Shown here: piece by piece, positions 33,927-45,367 of the stretch
Numbering within the stretch: position 1 is the stretch's first letter
Layout: each line of letters starts with the position of its first letter
Assembly: GCA_037042915.1 (NCBI GenBank)
Contig: CM073204.1
Location: forward strand, 1,116,001-1,180,000
DNA from: Auricularia sp. M13
Lineage: Eukaryota > Basidiomycota > Agaricomycetes > Auriculariales > Auriculariaceae
Reading direction: 5' to 3'
Length of the DNA stretch: 64,000 bases
Translations under genes and position numbers: made by a program
The notes under the pieces: generated by a model
The model's database searches: none
What the model was told of the DNA's origin: nothing
Seen by the model: the letters and a program-made list of their open reading frames with translations, nothing else

Positions 33927-36900
33927 CTACTCCGCCGTGCGCGGCACGAGCTTGGACGCAGCCCGCAAACCAGACGGCGCGGCCAGCATCTCGCCAGATC
34001 CTGACCCAAAGCTGCGCGCCGACGCCGGGCTGGACGCGAACACGCTGCTCGAGCGCCCGCTCGCGGTCGAGCGGGCGGGCGAGAGGAAATCCATCGGGCC
34101 GCTCATCGACGAGAATAGCGAACGCGGCGAGTCGCCAAACGACACCGTAAGCGGCGAGCCGAAATTGAGGCTGGGCAGCGCAGGCGACGACAGCGGCCCG
34201 CCCGGCACCTGCGCAAGGTCGAGCTGCTGCTTTGCCAGCGCGGCGGCGGCGGGCAGCATGGGCACGGGCGGCGGCGACGGCGGCATGGGGAACGCGCTGA
34301 GCGACGGCACGCTTGAGAGCGTGCTCAGCGTCGAGTTGCGGTGCGAGTTGGGCGGCGCGGAGCCGAGCGTCGAGCTGCGCGACGGCGCGGCCGGCAGTGC
34401 GTGCGCGTGCGCGGGCGCCGTCGCCAGACTCGTGGGCAGCGGCGGGAGCGGCATCCCGGGCGACGCGGGCGAGTCAAACGGCACCGAGTGCACGTCGTGC
34501 CACAGCTCGGTCCACAGCGTCGTCACCGTGCGCGTCTTGGGGCGCGACTTCTTCTCCGGCGCGTCGGTCGTCTCCTGGCTTTCTGTCGGCGGTACGGTCG
34601 CGGGCGCTGGGTCGGAATTGGCGTGCTTGGACGGCGGCGGTGGTGGATGCTGCCGCTTGGGTCTGCTGGGCGGCGCGCCGAACTCGAAGTTTGTGTCGAT
34701 GCTGAGCCCGCGGTTGTGCAGCTCCCAGGACGGCACCTTGCCGCCGTCGCGCACGGGCTGGCGCGTGTCGACGAGCGCCGGGTCGAGCTTGACGTCGCCG
34801 CGCAGCATCGCGTTGACGAAGTCGCGCGCGTCTGTGTCGCGCGGGCTGATGATGAAGGACCTCGAGCGAGCGGACCGCGGCTGCTCGGGCGCGGGCTCCT
34901 CGCCGACGTTGTCGAGCTGGGCGGCAGATGAAGTGGGCGGCATGAACAGCGCGGGCGGGTCGTAGAAGCGCGTGCGGGCGGGAGTCGCAAGACGGTAATG
35001 CGAGTCCAGGCTGGACGCGCGCCGGCGCATCTTGGGGCGCGCTGCTGCATCCTTAGGCTTTGCTGCCGCAGATGTATCGGGCGACAGCACAGACTCGAGC
35101 GCCGACCGTAGCTGCTCGTCGTCCGATCCAGCGTCGGAGCGCGGCGCCCAGCGGCTGCGCATCGCGGGCCGCACGGGCTCGGGCTTCTGCGCGCTGGGCG
35201 ACGCGGCGTCGACGAGCGACGGCGGTGGGCCGAGCGGCGAGTCTTCCCACATGCTCAGCGCGCTGGCGCCCGACAGCGGCGTGCCGGCGCTCGTGGGTCC
35301 GCCCGCGGTCATCGGGCTCAGCATCGTGTCGTCCTGCCTGGGCAGCGCGTTGAACTTCTGCGCGGCGACGCGGTCATGCCGACGAACGCGGGCGTCAGCG
35401 GCGTGCCGTCGCTGTTGACCGCGGGCGAGAACGGCGTCTTGGTGGCGGGCGTCAGCGGCGTCTTGCCCTTCGCGCGGCCGGCCAGACGCTCGATGGCCGC
35501 GGGCGTGATCTCCAAGATGAGCTCCGGCGGTTGGGGGTCGACGGCGCTGCCGGGCGCACTCTGCGGCACGGGCGGCAGCGGCTTGGGCGGCTCGTTCGCG
35601 CGCTTGCGCGATACGCCCTCGCGCGAGCTCGTGCGCGCGATGCTGAAGTTGAACGTCGCGGGCCCGGGCGAGGCGGACGAGCCGTGCACGTTGCCCAGCG
35701 CGTACACGAACTCGTGCTCGCCCTGCGCCTGCTGCGACTGCGACGCCGACGCCGAGCGCTGGCGCGGCACGCCCGTGAGGCTCGTATCCGTCACCGCGCG
35801 GTTCGTGCGCGGCTTGGCGGGGAAGGTGGACGGTAGGCCCATACCCATCGGCGCGGCTGCGAAGCCGGAGAACACGCCTGATGAGGCGGATTTCTGGTGC
35901 GTCTTGGGCTGCTTTGGCGCGGGTCGTTGCTCCTGCACGGGTGCGGGGGTTGGTGCTGGTCGCGGTTGCTCGTATTCAGCTGCGGTCGGCGCGGGCGCAG
36001 GTGCAGGCAGGGACGAAGAGGACGTGGACGCGTTGGATGGGATGTATGCGGGCGCCTTGCCCTTGTCCTTGCGCGCGCTGGACGACGTCGTGATCTTTGC
36101 GGGCGCGGGGCCAGACCGCGGCTGTGGCGCGCCGTTCTCGCGCAGCGAATTTCTCCGGGACCGAGATTGCGAGTGCGAGTGGGATTTGGAGTGGTGCTCG
36201 ACCTGGTCGCGGGCGGCAAACGGATCGCGGCGGATGGTGTCGCTGAACGAGGCGCTGAACGGATCTGCTGACCGCGCGCCGGACGCGTGCGGCGCCGGCA
36301 CGGCGAGCGAGGCGGCCTGCGCGTGCTGCGGGCGGAACGACGACGCGGTGGCCGTGTGCGGCGGCGCGCGGTACTGTTGGTGGTGGCCGTGGCCGGACGA
36401 CGACGGCGGGGTGTTGGGGCGGATGGCGGTGAAGGACGTGACGTTGTGCGGCGGCGTGCGCGAGCGGTTGCCGAACGAGAGCGCCATCGCCGGCGCCGAC
36501 GCCGTCGGGTTGAACGCCTCGACCTGGCGGTGGGCATACGACGGCGCGCGGTCCTTGTCCTTTTCCTTCTCCTTGCTGGACCGGCCCATCGAGCGCAGCT
36601 TGCGCAGGCCGCTCTCGAGCAGATGCGACGTCTGATGGTGCTGCTGCGTGTGCGCCTGGCCGGCCTCGGGGCGCGGCGACGGCGAGCGGCTGCGCGCGAC
36701 GTCGAACGCGCGGAGCAGGTGCCCTTCGCGCGCCGGCGCGGGGAACGTGCCCGTCGTACTGTCTGCGGAATTGGCAATCAATTTGCACTGCGTCAGCCAC
36801 CGGTGCACACGCGGGCACGAACAAAGGCCGGGCAGACTGACCGGCGGTGGACGGACGGTGCGCGTGGCCCGAGCTGGACGCTGCGCTGCCAGGCAGCGGG

Positions 36901-37022
36901 CTGCGCGCGCGCGAGGCGGGGGCGTGCTTCGTCTGGATCGCGGGCGGCACGCGCGCGCGCGAAATGGAGGAAGAAACGGGGAACGACGGCACGGACTGCG
37001 TGCCAAAGTCGTACGAAGGCAT
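33927..37022 (-). CDS. long Ser/Pro-rich, mostly disordered protein (one apparent frameshift)
   Basis: Exon 1 is 37022-36842 (start MPSYDFGTQSVPSFPVSSSI); exon 2 runs from 36762 to the stop at 33927; the intron is GTCAGT...GCAG in phase 1. The frame changes once, between about 35361 and 35375, just after LTPAFVGMT. Adding one base there gives a continuous protein of about 1005 residues, and the sequence reads sensibly on both sides (KFNALPRQDDTMLSPM follows). Most of it is Ser/Pro/Ala-rich with repeated PLTPA and SRSRSP-type stretches. A few blocks look ordered and conserved-like: MGRSSKEKEKDKDRAPSYA, LILEITPAAIERLAGRAKGK, SFIISPRDTDARDFVNAMLR and VPSWELHNRGLSIDTNFEFG. No named domain is recognised. 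A signalling or scaffold role is conceivable but unproven. Confidence 0.7.
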
Positions 37023-38517
37023 AGCGTCGGGGGTAGGTGCGGCCGCGAAGGAAGGAAGGAGGAAGCGGGACCTGTAAGGGCTGGCCTGAACGGCGAAAAG
37101 AAATGGGCAAAGGCGAACGCAAGGAGCGGGGGTGACGGGATCAAGGTTGGCTGACGCTGATGGCGATGCACAGCCGCCCATGTTGGCGCCTGCGCTCCCG
37201 ACGGCGGCCCGGCCCTAACCACATGAGGACTGCGGTGAATTGACATCAAACAGCCGTATGGGGCGAGCTTGCTTTCGTTTTTATGTTGTTGGCTGCAGTA
37301 CAAGAGCAAGAGGCGGGAAAGGTGCGATTTTTCCGCGGCTGGTCACGTAATAATTGAACAGTCAAATGACAATCCACGCGAAACGAGCTCACATTCATCG
37401 TGGGACTATTTGGTCTTGGGCCACAGTTGCAGGTTCACGTTCGAGCTTCCGGTCTTGGTGAGCATGCCAGGGCACCAAATAAGCACCGTGTGCGGTACCA
37501 GGGTCCAGCGACGTCGGGTCGCGGTGGTAACAACAATAGGGGTTTCAGCCGCGGACGTCTCTGGAAGCGAGATCTGGACACTGAGCACTGTTTGCCCATA
37601 GTCGCGACCGGCGAGCCCGGGTCCAGGTGATTTTGGCAGGATCCGCAGCAGTAGCGAGACGACGGCGTTTGAGCAGGAACAGGAGGTCCGACAGAGCAGA
37701 GCCTGTTTCGACAGTGGAGCTCGCGAGTCCCGGTATCTGCGTTACAACCGCTGATTAGATAGGAATCTGAAATCAGAGTTGGAATAGGCAGATGCGAAAA
37801 GGTTACGTTACGAACTGTCAGTGCAACCGTCGCCACTAACATTGACTCTTCAGAATACGCAGTACGCAGCAGCCCTCGGGCCTGGCGCAATCAGGAACGA
37901 GCTGCCAGTGTTCAGACACGTCCAGCCCAACCAGTGCAAGTACGATGCCGCGGCTGAGGTCGGGGATGCGCGCGCGGGTGGGACGACCAGCTGCAGGTCA
38001 CGATGCCTAGCAGCGCTTTTGCGGTAGCCGCGAGAAACCACCGATGCTGGGCCAGTGCAGAGCAGCGGGAACGGTGTATTGCAGCCGGTCCATGGAAGAA
38101 ACGCGCTCCGGCTGTTGCGGCTCCGCGGCCTCTCTTTCACCTCAACCGCCACCACACCCGGTCAGAAAATTTATCTGGATTAATGTCTTCACATTTCTTG
38201 GGTAATCTCAGCTGGTTATACGTCTCGAGAAGGACGGAGTCCGTGCGTGCGCAATGATAGAGTACAGTTTTGGGTCCTCGACCGTACCTCAACTGCGAGA
38301 CAGGCTATTTCCCACAACTTTTCAGCCATCCATTCCTGCAGTTCGATTTTATCCACGCATTTACATTCTCTCTGAGATTGCTTCGTGTCACAGGAGCGGC
38401 GAGTCGATACGTCACGGATGCAATGAGTTTGAGCGCTCAGGCGACGGCTACATTCATTTTGCACCGCTCCCGTCTGCCTCGTGTTCTCCTTGACGCAGTA
38501 CCATCAGCACCTGCACC
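37023..38517. other. intergenic, no supported gene
   Basis: 5' flank of the Ser/Pro-rich gene (to about 37300), then no recognisable feature until the BTB 5' motif CCTCGTGTTCTCCTT at 38477-38491, about 27 bp before the next ATG. Confidence 0.35.
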
Positions 38518-39395
38518 ATGTCCGACACTAGCTCAATCGTCGAGTATCCTATTTCATCACATGATCACTCCGACTTCCTCGGCCCAGGCGACGTGACGCT
38601 CGTCGCTAACGACGACACCGCGTTCCATATTTCGTCCTCGCAGCTGGCCGATGCATCGGGCTGGTTCCGCACGCTCTTCTCTGTACCACAAGGCAACGCA
38701 AAGGAGCACACCGAAAAACATCGCATCGTTCTTCCCGAGGACGAATTGACCGTCGAGATCCTGCTCAAAATCTGCTTTGGCCGCCCTCCCGGGCTCTCGC
38801 GGCTCGACTCTCTCGACTCTCTCGAGCTCTGCCTGCTCGCCGCGGAGAAATACGAGATGCCAGGCGCGACGGAGGTGCTTCTGCTCGTTTTGCATGCGCC
38901 CCGGATGCAGCTCGACGCTTTGCGTTCCTACGCGCTCGCAGGCCGTTACGGCGAGGAAGACGTCGCGGCGAGCGCGCTCCGGCGCCTTATCCGCATGCGC
39001 CTCGACTTCGGAAGATATCTCTGTCTCTCGACGCGCCATTAATGGGCCGCCTCATCTCTCGCCGGCAGGAACGCATCGAGAAGTTCTGCGCGCTCTTTCT
39101 TGCAAAGGATAAAGCTGCGCCATTCTACCTCGAGAACTCACGTTACTGCACCCGCTCGAGGTCTTACAGCATCCACAACAGGAATGGCCCGGACGTCTGG
39201 ACTTCTTTGGCGCTCGCCCTGCAGACTGCATTCGTCAAACAGCCAGCAGTCGAGACTCTTGGATCCGATGCGCAGGTGAAAGCAAAGATCGAGGAGCTCA
39301 GCTTTATTACGTGCGGGCAAAAGGACTGCGAACAGCGACAATACGAATGGAGGGACATACGTACGCGGCTGCAGGACGCAATGGATGGGGAATGA
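38518..39395 (+). CDS. BTB/POZ domain protein 6, interrupted by a one-base frameshift
   Basis: The start MSDTSSIVEYPISSHDHSDF leads into the BTB core DVTLVANDDTAFHISSSQLA, SGWFRTLFSVPQ, LTVEILLKICFG and LAAEKYEMPGATEV. The frame fails near 39010, after RLDFG. The following frame supplies SLDAPLMGRLISRRQERIEK...CGQKDCEQRQYEWRDIRTRL and ends MDGE with the stop at 39395. One missing base in GACTTCGGAAG accounts for the shift; the restored length would be about 292 residues. The damage lies in the same part of the protein as in BTB gene 4, but at a different codon. It is either a recent pseudogene or a sequencing error. Confidence 0.7.
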
Positions 39396-39861
39396 AAGCG
39401 TTCGCGGGTCACGATCATGTACTCAGTAGGGCTTCTAGTCCTCCCAAGTCGTTCTCGTTGTCCTCTCGGCCGCGCATATACCGAGTTCCGCGCAGATGAC
39501 ATTAGCCTCAGTTATTTTCATTTGCAGCCCCGATATTACCCGCTCCTGGACAATCAGACAAATCGGAACAGCATACCGCGGGCGACTGGGCGCAGCAAAA
39601 GCCGCCGTCACACGTGGATCTTGCGACGCGAGAAATGGCTCGTGAGATGCGTGAAGCATGTCCCGCTCCGTGCGCGGGCGCCGTGATCGTCACTGTAAAA
39701 CCAGAACCGCTCCAGTCGTCGCACGGCAAGCTCATTATCGTTGTCGGTTTCGAGACCGAGCAGTGAACGGAAGACATGGGCTAGCCTGGAAGGAGGTGAA
39801 GGCAGCAGTTTGTTACGATGGAATACCGAAATACGGTGCAAACGGCTGACCGGAAGGAACA
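39396..39861. other. intergenic, no gene seen
   Basis: 3' flank of BTB gene 6; nothing is recognised. Confidence 0.3.
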
Positions 39862-40131
39862 TCAGATGCTGTCAGACGCGCACCTGCACAGCCGCAATGC
39901 ACAGGAGCACCAAATCCACGACTTTAGGCGACCGCTGTTCGTAGTCGGACGCAGTGGGAAGCAGCCAGCGGCGCAGTCGTTTCGACAGCTCCTGCTGCTC
40001 ATCACCGAGGAAGCCGGCAGAGGATCAGGCGCCTGTGAGTGGTCTTGCGTCGTGAGTTGGAGCCAGAGTACGAGCAGGGCGACGTCGTGTAGTGGAGCTG
40101 GCTGCGGTGCCGAGTCTGGGTCATACGGCAT
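39862..40131 (-). pseudogene. tail fragment similar to 40.5-40.7 kb relic
   Basis: A minus-strand frame shows DPLPASSVMSSRSCRNDCAAG and a following Cys-containing stretch that align in order with NPLPAIVASATSCRNEGAAR and its sequel at 40.7-40.5 kb. The two look like tandem copies of one decayed 3' exon of the AHLL relic. Confidence 0.4.
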
Positions 40132-40499
40132 CGTCGGCCAGTGACGAGAGGCGCCTCGCTATCACCGCTCGCCCGATGCGAAATTCCTGCGAGTTCATTT
40201 AACGAATTGTCGGATAAGCCAGATCAGATGGGAAGAACACACGAGGCGTCGGCGAGACCGAGCAGAGGACTTTATTGGGGTGGTGAGGCGGCGGTCATAG
40301 AGACCGCAAACGGCGTGTAGAATTTGTTGCGCGCCGGAGAAGAACGAGTCGAGCCGGCGTCGCTGGTTTCCGGGAGGACGTGAAGGCATCACGTGCAACG
40401 GCATGGGTAAAGACCACGCCCAGTCCCTTACTAACGCGCAGTCGTTAAGTCTATCGAATGAGAAATGACAAAAGGATGCAGACGCACCAGACGTTGCGT

Positions 40500-41520
40500 C
40501 TTATGCCGTCAGATACGTGCCCACACGGCCCCTGCGCACGTCTGCGCTCCGCAACCAGTACACGGCTTCAGAAGGCCGCGTTCCGTAGTCGTATCCAGAT
40601 GGAAGCAGCGAGCGGCCCCCTCGTTTCTGCAGCTCGTCGCCGACGCGACGATGGCAGGCAGAGGATTGGTCCGCGGTAAGCCCAGTGGCGAGTTGTAGTC
40701 GAAGTCGACGAGGCGCATCGTGCGCGCGCGGCTACAGGCTTGATGAGTCGAGCACGCGGACGCTGTTGCGCGGAGCCGTGCAATAGAGCTGGCCGGGTGT
40801 CGAGTCTGAGTCGTACGAGGTACTCGAGCGTGCCCCGAGATGCGGCTGCAGTTTCTGTCAGCGAATAATCGACAATGTAGAGGGATGGAAAGAACGTACA
40901 AACGCGACAGAACCAAGCGCGCAAAAAGGCGTAGGCCACACGAGGGTGCTCTGCTCGACCGGCGGGCTACTTCTAGACGCGTGCGCTGGGCGCCGTGCAT
41001 GAGTGTCGTTCCCGGCCGATGACTGCTCCAGACTTCTCGCTACACTGGCACTTGGTCGTCGCTTGTGGAGAAAGCTGGCGAATGTTAGCGCTGCAGCGCG
41101 TGGTCGTGTCCAGCCTGGTGCGTGCTGCAGACTGCGCGATGGCCACGCCTGATACGGATTCGTGCGCGCTGGCGGCGCGGTTGACCAGCAGGCCGTTGCC
41201 GCCATCGTGTAGCGTCGACAAAATGACTCAAGTCAACTTGCAGGTGTTGAGCTCTGCTGAAGCGATGACGGCACAGGCGCGAATGTTCGACGATGCGCTC
41301 GAGGTCATCGAGCGCGAGCGCGAGCGAGTTGTCGGTGCAGCTGCTCAGCAAGTGAGCCAGGTCGGGCGTTATCGATCGTAAGAGCCGGCGCGCGTCGCCA
41401 TAGAGCTGAGCGCGCGCGGTACCAGGCGCATCTGAAGACGGATGGGATGTTGCGGAACGGACGACAAGCGGCACGAGCGGAGTTAGACCGCGTCACGCTC
41501 CTTGGCTCTCGCCATCCCTC
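40500..41520 (-). pseudogene. relic of the AHLL gene family
   Basis: The 5' signature at about 41500-41460 (CTAACTCCGCTCGTGCCGCT) is followed by fragments ITPDLAHLLSSCTDNSLALA, LERIVEHSRLCRHR, then MAATACWSTAPPARTNPYQ and, further on, DYNSPLGLPRTNPLPA and SCRNEGAARCFHLD. The order matches the 25721 gene and the 28.6 kb relic. Frames are mixed, so it is not functional. Confidence 0.55.
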
Positions 41521-42119
41521 TGACCCGCCACCGACCCGCTTGAAAAGCGCGCATGAACGCGTGAAAATCTTTGATGCATTGCGATCTTAATGCACTTTGC
41601 TCACCGGCCCGTATCGAATTCTGCTCCAACATGTGTTCCAACTTCGCACGATTGTTTCCACGTTGCATGCAGGTGCGCTTGTGCCTTATTTTAGATCATA
41701 CGACCACTTACTCATCCAGGTATTCAGTACAGTCTGCTCGAGTGATCGAGAATTTGGTTTGCCGAGCCTTGGGTGCATGCGTCTGCTCTGGACGCTCTGT
41801 ACTGCTGCCAGTCCTACGCTCCGAACAAACGTGCGCGGGTTCTGCCAACGGTGTGCGTGTTCCAGTTTTGCTCATAGTTTTTCATGCGACTGACGGCGTC
41901 CGCTCAAAACGGCAGCACCCGCCCGGGTGGATATCCCGCCCAGGCGGCATGCATCAAGTCTTTCTCAGGTCTGAAATTCCGATCGGACAGCCACACGGGG
42001 TCTGACAGCTGCCCATCGCCACTCAGATGCCATTCTTGAAGGATACCGTGACGGTACCGTTCAAACGCCACTCGCCCCTCTCTCTTCCTGACCATCCCAA
42101 CATCTCAGGCAGCGCGAGC

Positions 42120-43070
42120 ATGGACAGCGTCCCGAGCTTGAACACCGTCCCGCCCGAGCTCGTCGGGCTCATCCTCTCGCACGCGCGCTGGCGCTGCACG
42201 CGCGAGGAGCTGGCGCGCATCGCGCTCGCGTCCTCCTACCTCAACGCCGTCGCGACGCCCGCGCTCTACCACACCGTCGTCGCGGACGACGAGCGCTTCC
42301 TCTTCTCCATACGGGCGGCGCTCGCGCGCGATCCCGCCAAGGCGCAGTATGTGCGCCACCTCGTCCTCCCGCGCCATCGCAGCGTCGCGGCGCAGGTCGT
42401 TGGCTCGGAGGAGTGGCAGAGGCTGCGCGATGTACAGCGCGAGGTGCTCAGGGCTTGTGGGCGGCTGGTGTCGCTCGAGTTTGTGCCCATGACGGAGGAC
42501 GTTGTCGACGCGGTGCCGTGGGGCTCGCTGAGGCGGCTCTCAGTAGGCGCGCAGAGCGTCGAGATGTACCAGGCCGTGTTTGAGCGGTGCAGACGAATTG
42601 AGCACCTCAACTTACTCGATTTGCGCACGCTAGTACGCGACTTCAATTTCTTCCACACGCTCTTCGGGCCGCGTGATCCCACTCCCAGCTCTCAGCCCGA
42701 TACCGCGGCACCAGCGCCTGCGCCGCGCTGCCACGCCTTCGACGCCCTCACGCTCGTATCAGTCGAATGGAGCGACCCGCAGCAGCACGAGGAAGGTCCA
42801 ACCACCGAGCGCGCCATCGAGCTCGTCCAGTTCTTCTGCGCGCTCCCGTCGACGCGCAAAGTGCTCATTCTCCTCACGGCGCACTGGGGTTTCACACGCG
42901 CAGCAGGCCCTCGCGAGACGCGCACGTGGGAGCTCGTGCGCCCGCTGAAGAGCGCGAAGGTGTTCGTTGCGCTGCATGCGCGCGTGTATGAGCTGTGGGT
43001 GCTGGATTTGGATCAGAGGGACTCGTATGAAGTGCTCGGGGAGCAGGTGTGGTCCGAGTCGGATTCTTAA
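42120..43070 (+). CDS. F-box-like protein
   Basis: Single exon, 316 residues. The N-terminal VPPELVGLILSHARWRCTRE leads into ELARIALASSYLNAVATPAL and YHTVV, an F-box-like arrangement typical of basidiomycete families. It continues with LRRLSVGAQSVEMYQAVFER, IEHLNLLDLRTLVRDFNFFH and LVSVEWSDPQQHEEG, a degenerate leucine-rich pattern, and ends LWVLDLDQRDSYEVLGEQVW. An upstream in-frame ATG at 42027 is possible, but MDSVPSLNTVPPEL is the natural start. F-box proteins join substrates to SCF ubiquitin ligases; the substrate is unknown. The only other copy (27055-27960) is broken. Confidence 0.75.
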   Translation: MDSVPSLNTVPPELVGLILSHARWRCTREELARIALASSYLNAVATPALYHTVVADDERFLFSIRAALARDPAKAQYVRHLVLPRHRSVAAQVVGSEEWQRLRDVQREVLRACGRLVSLEFVPMTEDVVDAVPWGSLRRLSVGAQSVEMYQAVFERCRRIEHLNLLDLRTLVRDFNFFHTLFGPRDPTPSSQPDTAAPAPAPRCHAFDALTLVSVEWSDPQQHEEGPTTERAIELVQFFCALPSTRKVLILLTAHWGFTRAAGPRETRTWELVRPLKSAKVFVALHARVYELWVLDLDQRDSYEVLGEQVWSESDS

Positions 43071-43289
43071 CGGCGTATAGGAGGGATGTCCAGAACACTG
43101 CTGCAGTTTTTAGAGCAGATAGGCCAGGGATACGATGAGATGGAAGCTTGTAGTCATATGCCGCATCTAGAATACACGGATGAAAGAGCCCACGCGTGTT
43201 AGGACTAGCAGATGGCGCGCGCACAGGCCGTAAACGGATTCCAAGGTGCTGCTTCCGCCAATGATGAACGGAGTGTCAGAAAGCAAGTG

Positions 43290-44600
43290 ACGAGTAAAAA
43301 AGTAAGAAGAACGAGCGCGCCAGACTCGACAGACAGCGCCATCGAAGGCCCACCGACTCGGCGGCGCTGCTTACACTAGCCGCGCGCAAAGAAGACTGCG
43401 CTGGGTCGCACAAAGGTCCGCTGAGGGGGTCCGCACGCGAACCTGGTCCCGACGCGCGCCGCGCAGCGCGAGGGCGTGCACCAGCGCGCGACGACAGATA
43501 CACGGCTGCTGCAGCCCGACGCCCACCCGGTCGAACGGGGGAGGCGCCGATGACGTGTGCGCGGCCACGAGACGATACCCAAAAGGTCTCCACTGCAAGT
43601 TGGATAAGCAAACTGACAAAAGCTCAAATAAAAAGAGTAAAAACGCACCGGACTCGACGGCTAGCCGCCCACTTGCACGGCCGGCGCAGCTTGCGCCCGC
43701 CTGCGCGCGAAGAAGGCTGCTCTGAGCCAGATGACTATCCCTTCCGCGGGCCCGCGCGAGAACCAGGTCACGTCGCGCGCGCTGGGCGCGGCCGACGCGC
43801 GCACGAGCACGCGGCACCCGACCCACGGCTGCGCGGACGCGCGCGCCAGCTCGTCCTCGTCGTTGAAGCCGGGCAGAGGGCCGCGCTGCGGCGCACGCTC
43901 GTGCGCCGAGTCGCGCGTGCCGCAGCAGAAGCGAAAGCCACTGCTGCTGCAGGATACGGAGGCGTGAGCGGTGGCGGCGACGTTAGCGTGCAAATTGTCA
44001 GCCAGCGCGCCGTTGTGTAGCGCCGCGGTGTCAGCCCCGGCGCCCGCTCGTCGTCTAAGCCCGGAACCGGGATGGGCCACGGCGCGCGTTCGTCGGTCCA
44101 GTTGTGCGTGCCGCAGAAGACGCGGTAGCTGCTGCCGCTGTTCGATACGGAGTCGGCGAGGTTGGCGAGCAAATCGTCAGCCGCGGCGGCGGCGTTGTGC
44201 AGCGTCGAGGTGCCCACGGCCGTCGATGTTCTGGTGGTGTCGATTATGAGCGTGCCGCGGCGGCGCAGGTGTGAGGCCTCGCCGATGCAGAACGAGCGAC
44301 AAGTCGCTGGCTTTGCCGCTGTCGCTGCGCAGCAGGTGCGCCGGTTCCAGGGTTATCGACCAGCGACGCGTCGTCGTGGGTTTACGGTCGTCCAGCGAGG
44401 TGTGCAGTCGAAGACGGACGATATACAGGATATCGATCGCACAGAACGGAAGACAAGCTGCACGGGCGGAGTTGTCCGACGCAGTTGGATCGCGCCGCGC
44501 TCCTTGCCAATTCGTCCCTGCCGCTGACGCCTTGTGCCCCCGAAACGCGCTGATTGGCTCTGCGCTTTGGAGAATGAACGCCCAGACTGTCAAAACGGTT
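43290..44600 (-). pseudogene. tandem AHLL-family relics with internally duplicated modules
   Basis: Reading leftward: the 5' signature near 44500-44440 (ACAACTCCGCCCGTGCAGCT), then WSITLEPAHLLRSDSGKASD, then DLLANLADSVSNSGSSYRVF and CGTHNWTDERAPWP. A second copy of the same module follows at once (ADNLHANVAATAHASVS, FCCGTRDSAHERAPQRGPLP, PWVGCRVLVRASAAPSARD). A third, more decayed copy of the GCRALVH to FFARG part lies at 43560-43370. The Cys-rich C-terminal exon is not found. This is a decaying tandem array. Confidence 0.6.
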
Positions 44601-45367
44601 AGTTTACTGCTGTAAATCGAGAGTCGTCATCGGAACGCACTGCGGCGCAGAACAAAAGCCCAGACCATGCGGCCGTCATCTGGTGTTTTCAAAACATATA
44701 AATAAACCAGCGCAGCAAGGTGGTTTCTGAAAATGCCCACCATATCCCCTCTCTCATCATCTGCTACCTTCTGCGGCCTGCATGGTGTCCAGTCCGCCTG
44801 GCTATCGTCCTCTCTACCGTTCTCATGCTTCAGCTACATTATGCGTCCAGAACCGCATCTTGTTCTGCCGGACCTCATCCACTCCCGTTCGCTCGTGAAG
44901 GAGTAAATGACAGTCGAGGATAAGACGCTCACTGGCACAGTGCACCGATAATCTGCACAGTCATTTGCGCTCGGAGGGTCCTCGCGATTGGCGCCAAAAC
45001 TTTCTCTCGCGCGAACGGAATACCGGCGTCGAGGCTGGCTGCGCAGTGGACTTTCGTCACGCCTGGACGGATGCCGAGGATGGCTTGGCGATGGATACTT
45101 GGTTTACGGGGTCGAATGAGGACTTTCGAGCTGGCGCGAGATGAGCAGCGTGCAGGCCGTGCGTTAGATGAGCAGGACCGACCGGTAAGAGCACTCCCCG
45201 TCGCGCGCGCTACAGCTGTAACATGCTTGAAGTGACGGCGCTGCACCTATTCCGATGGCTCCTGTACAGCCAGCGCCTAGCCGCGGGCCGGCGTTCGGTA
45301 TCGAAACGCGAGTGGCGCCGTCGTTCAGGGAACTACAAATGAACGATCAGCTCGTGTCAGGCGCTGT
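44600..45367. other. no supported gene
   Basis: Frames on the minus strand near 44929-45246 contain possible old family fragments, but alignment to the intact gene is not convincing. Confidence 0.25.

Larger units (their letters stand above)
40500..43100. repeat. right arm of the inverted segmental duplication (partner 26.95-29.6 kb)
   Basis: It carries the same gene order in inverse orientation: an AHLL relic (minus), the spacer 41525-42119, and the intact F-box-like gene (plus). Spacer landmarks CCGATCGGACAGCCACACGG near 41980 and GCATGCGTCTGCTCTGGACG near 41780 have counterparts around 28060 and 28280. Confidence 0.7.

Noticed and set aside
35376-36635. 419-codon plus-strand frame (and its neighbour 33937-34965)
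   Set aside because: These are antisense shadows of the Ser/Pro-rich gene, caused by GC-rich codons; the minus strand has the splice site, start and ordered blocks.
31919-39010. Programmed ribosomal frameshifting in BTB genes 4 and 6
   Set aside because: The two breaks lie at different codons, lack a common slippery sequence, and intact paralogs read straight through; simple base loss is more likely.
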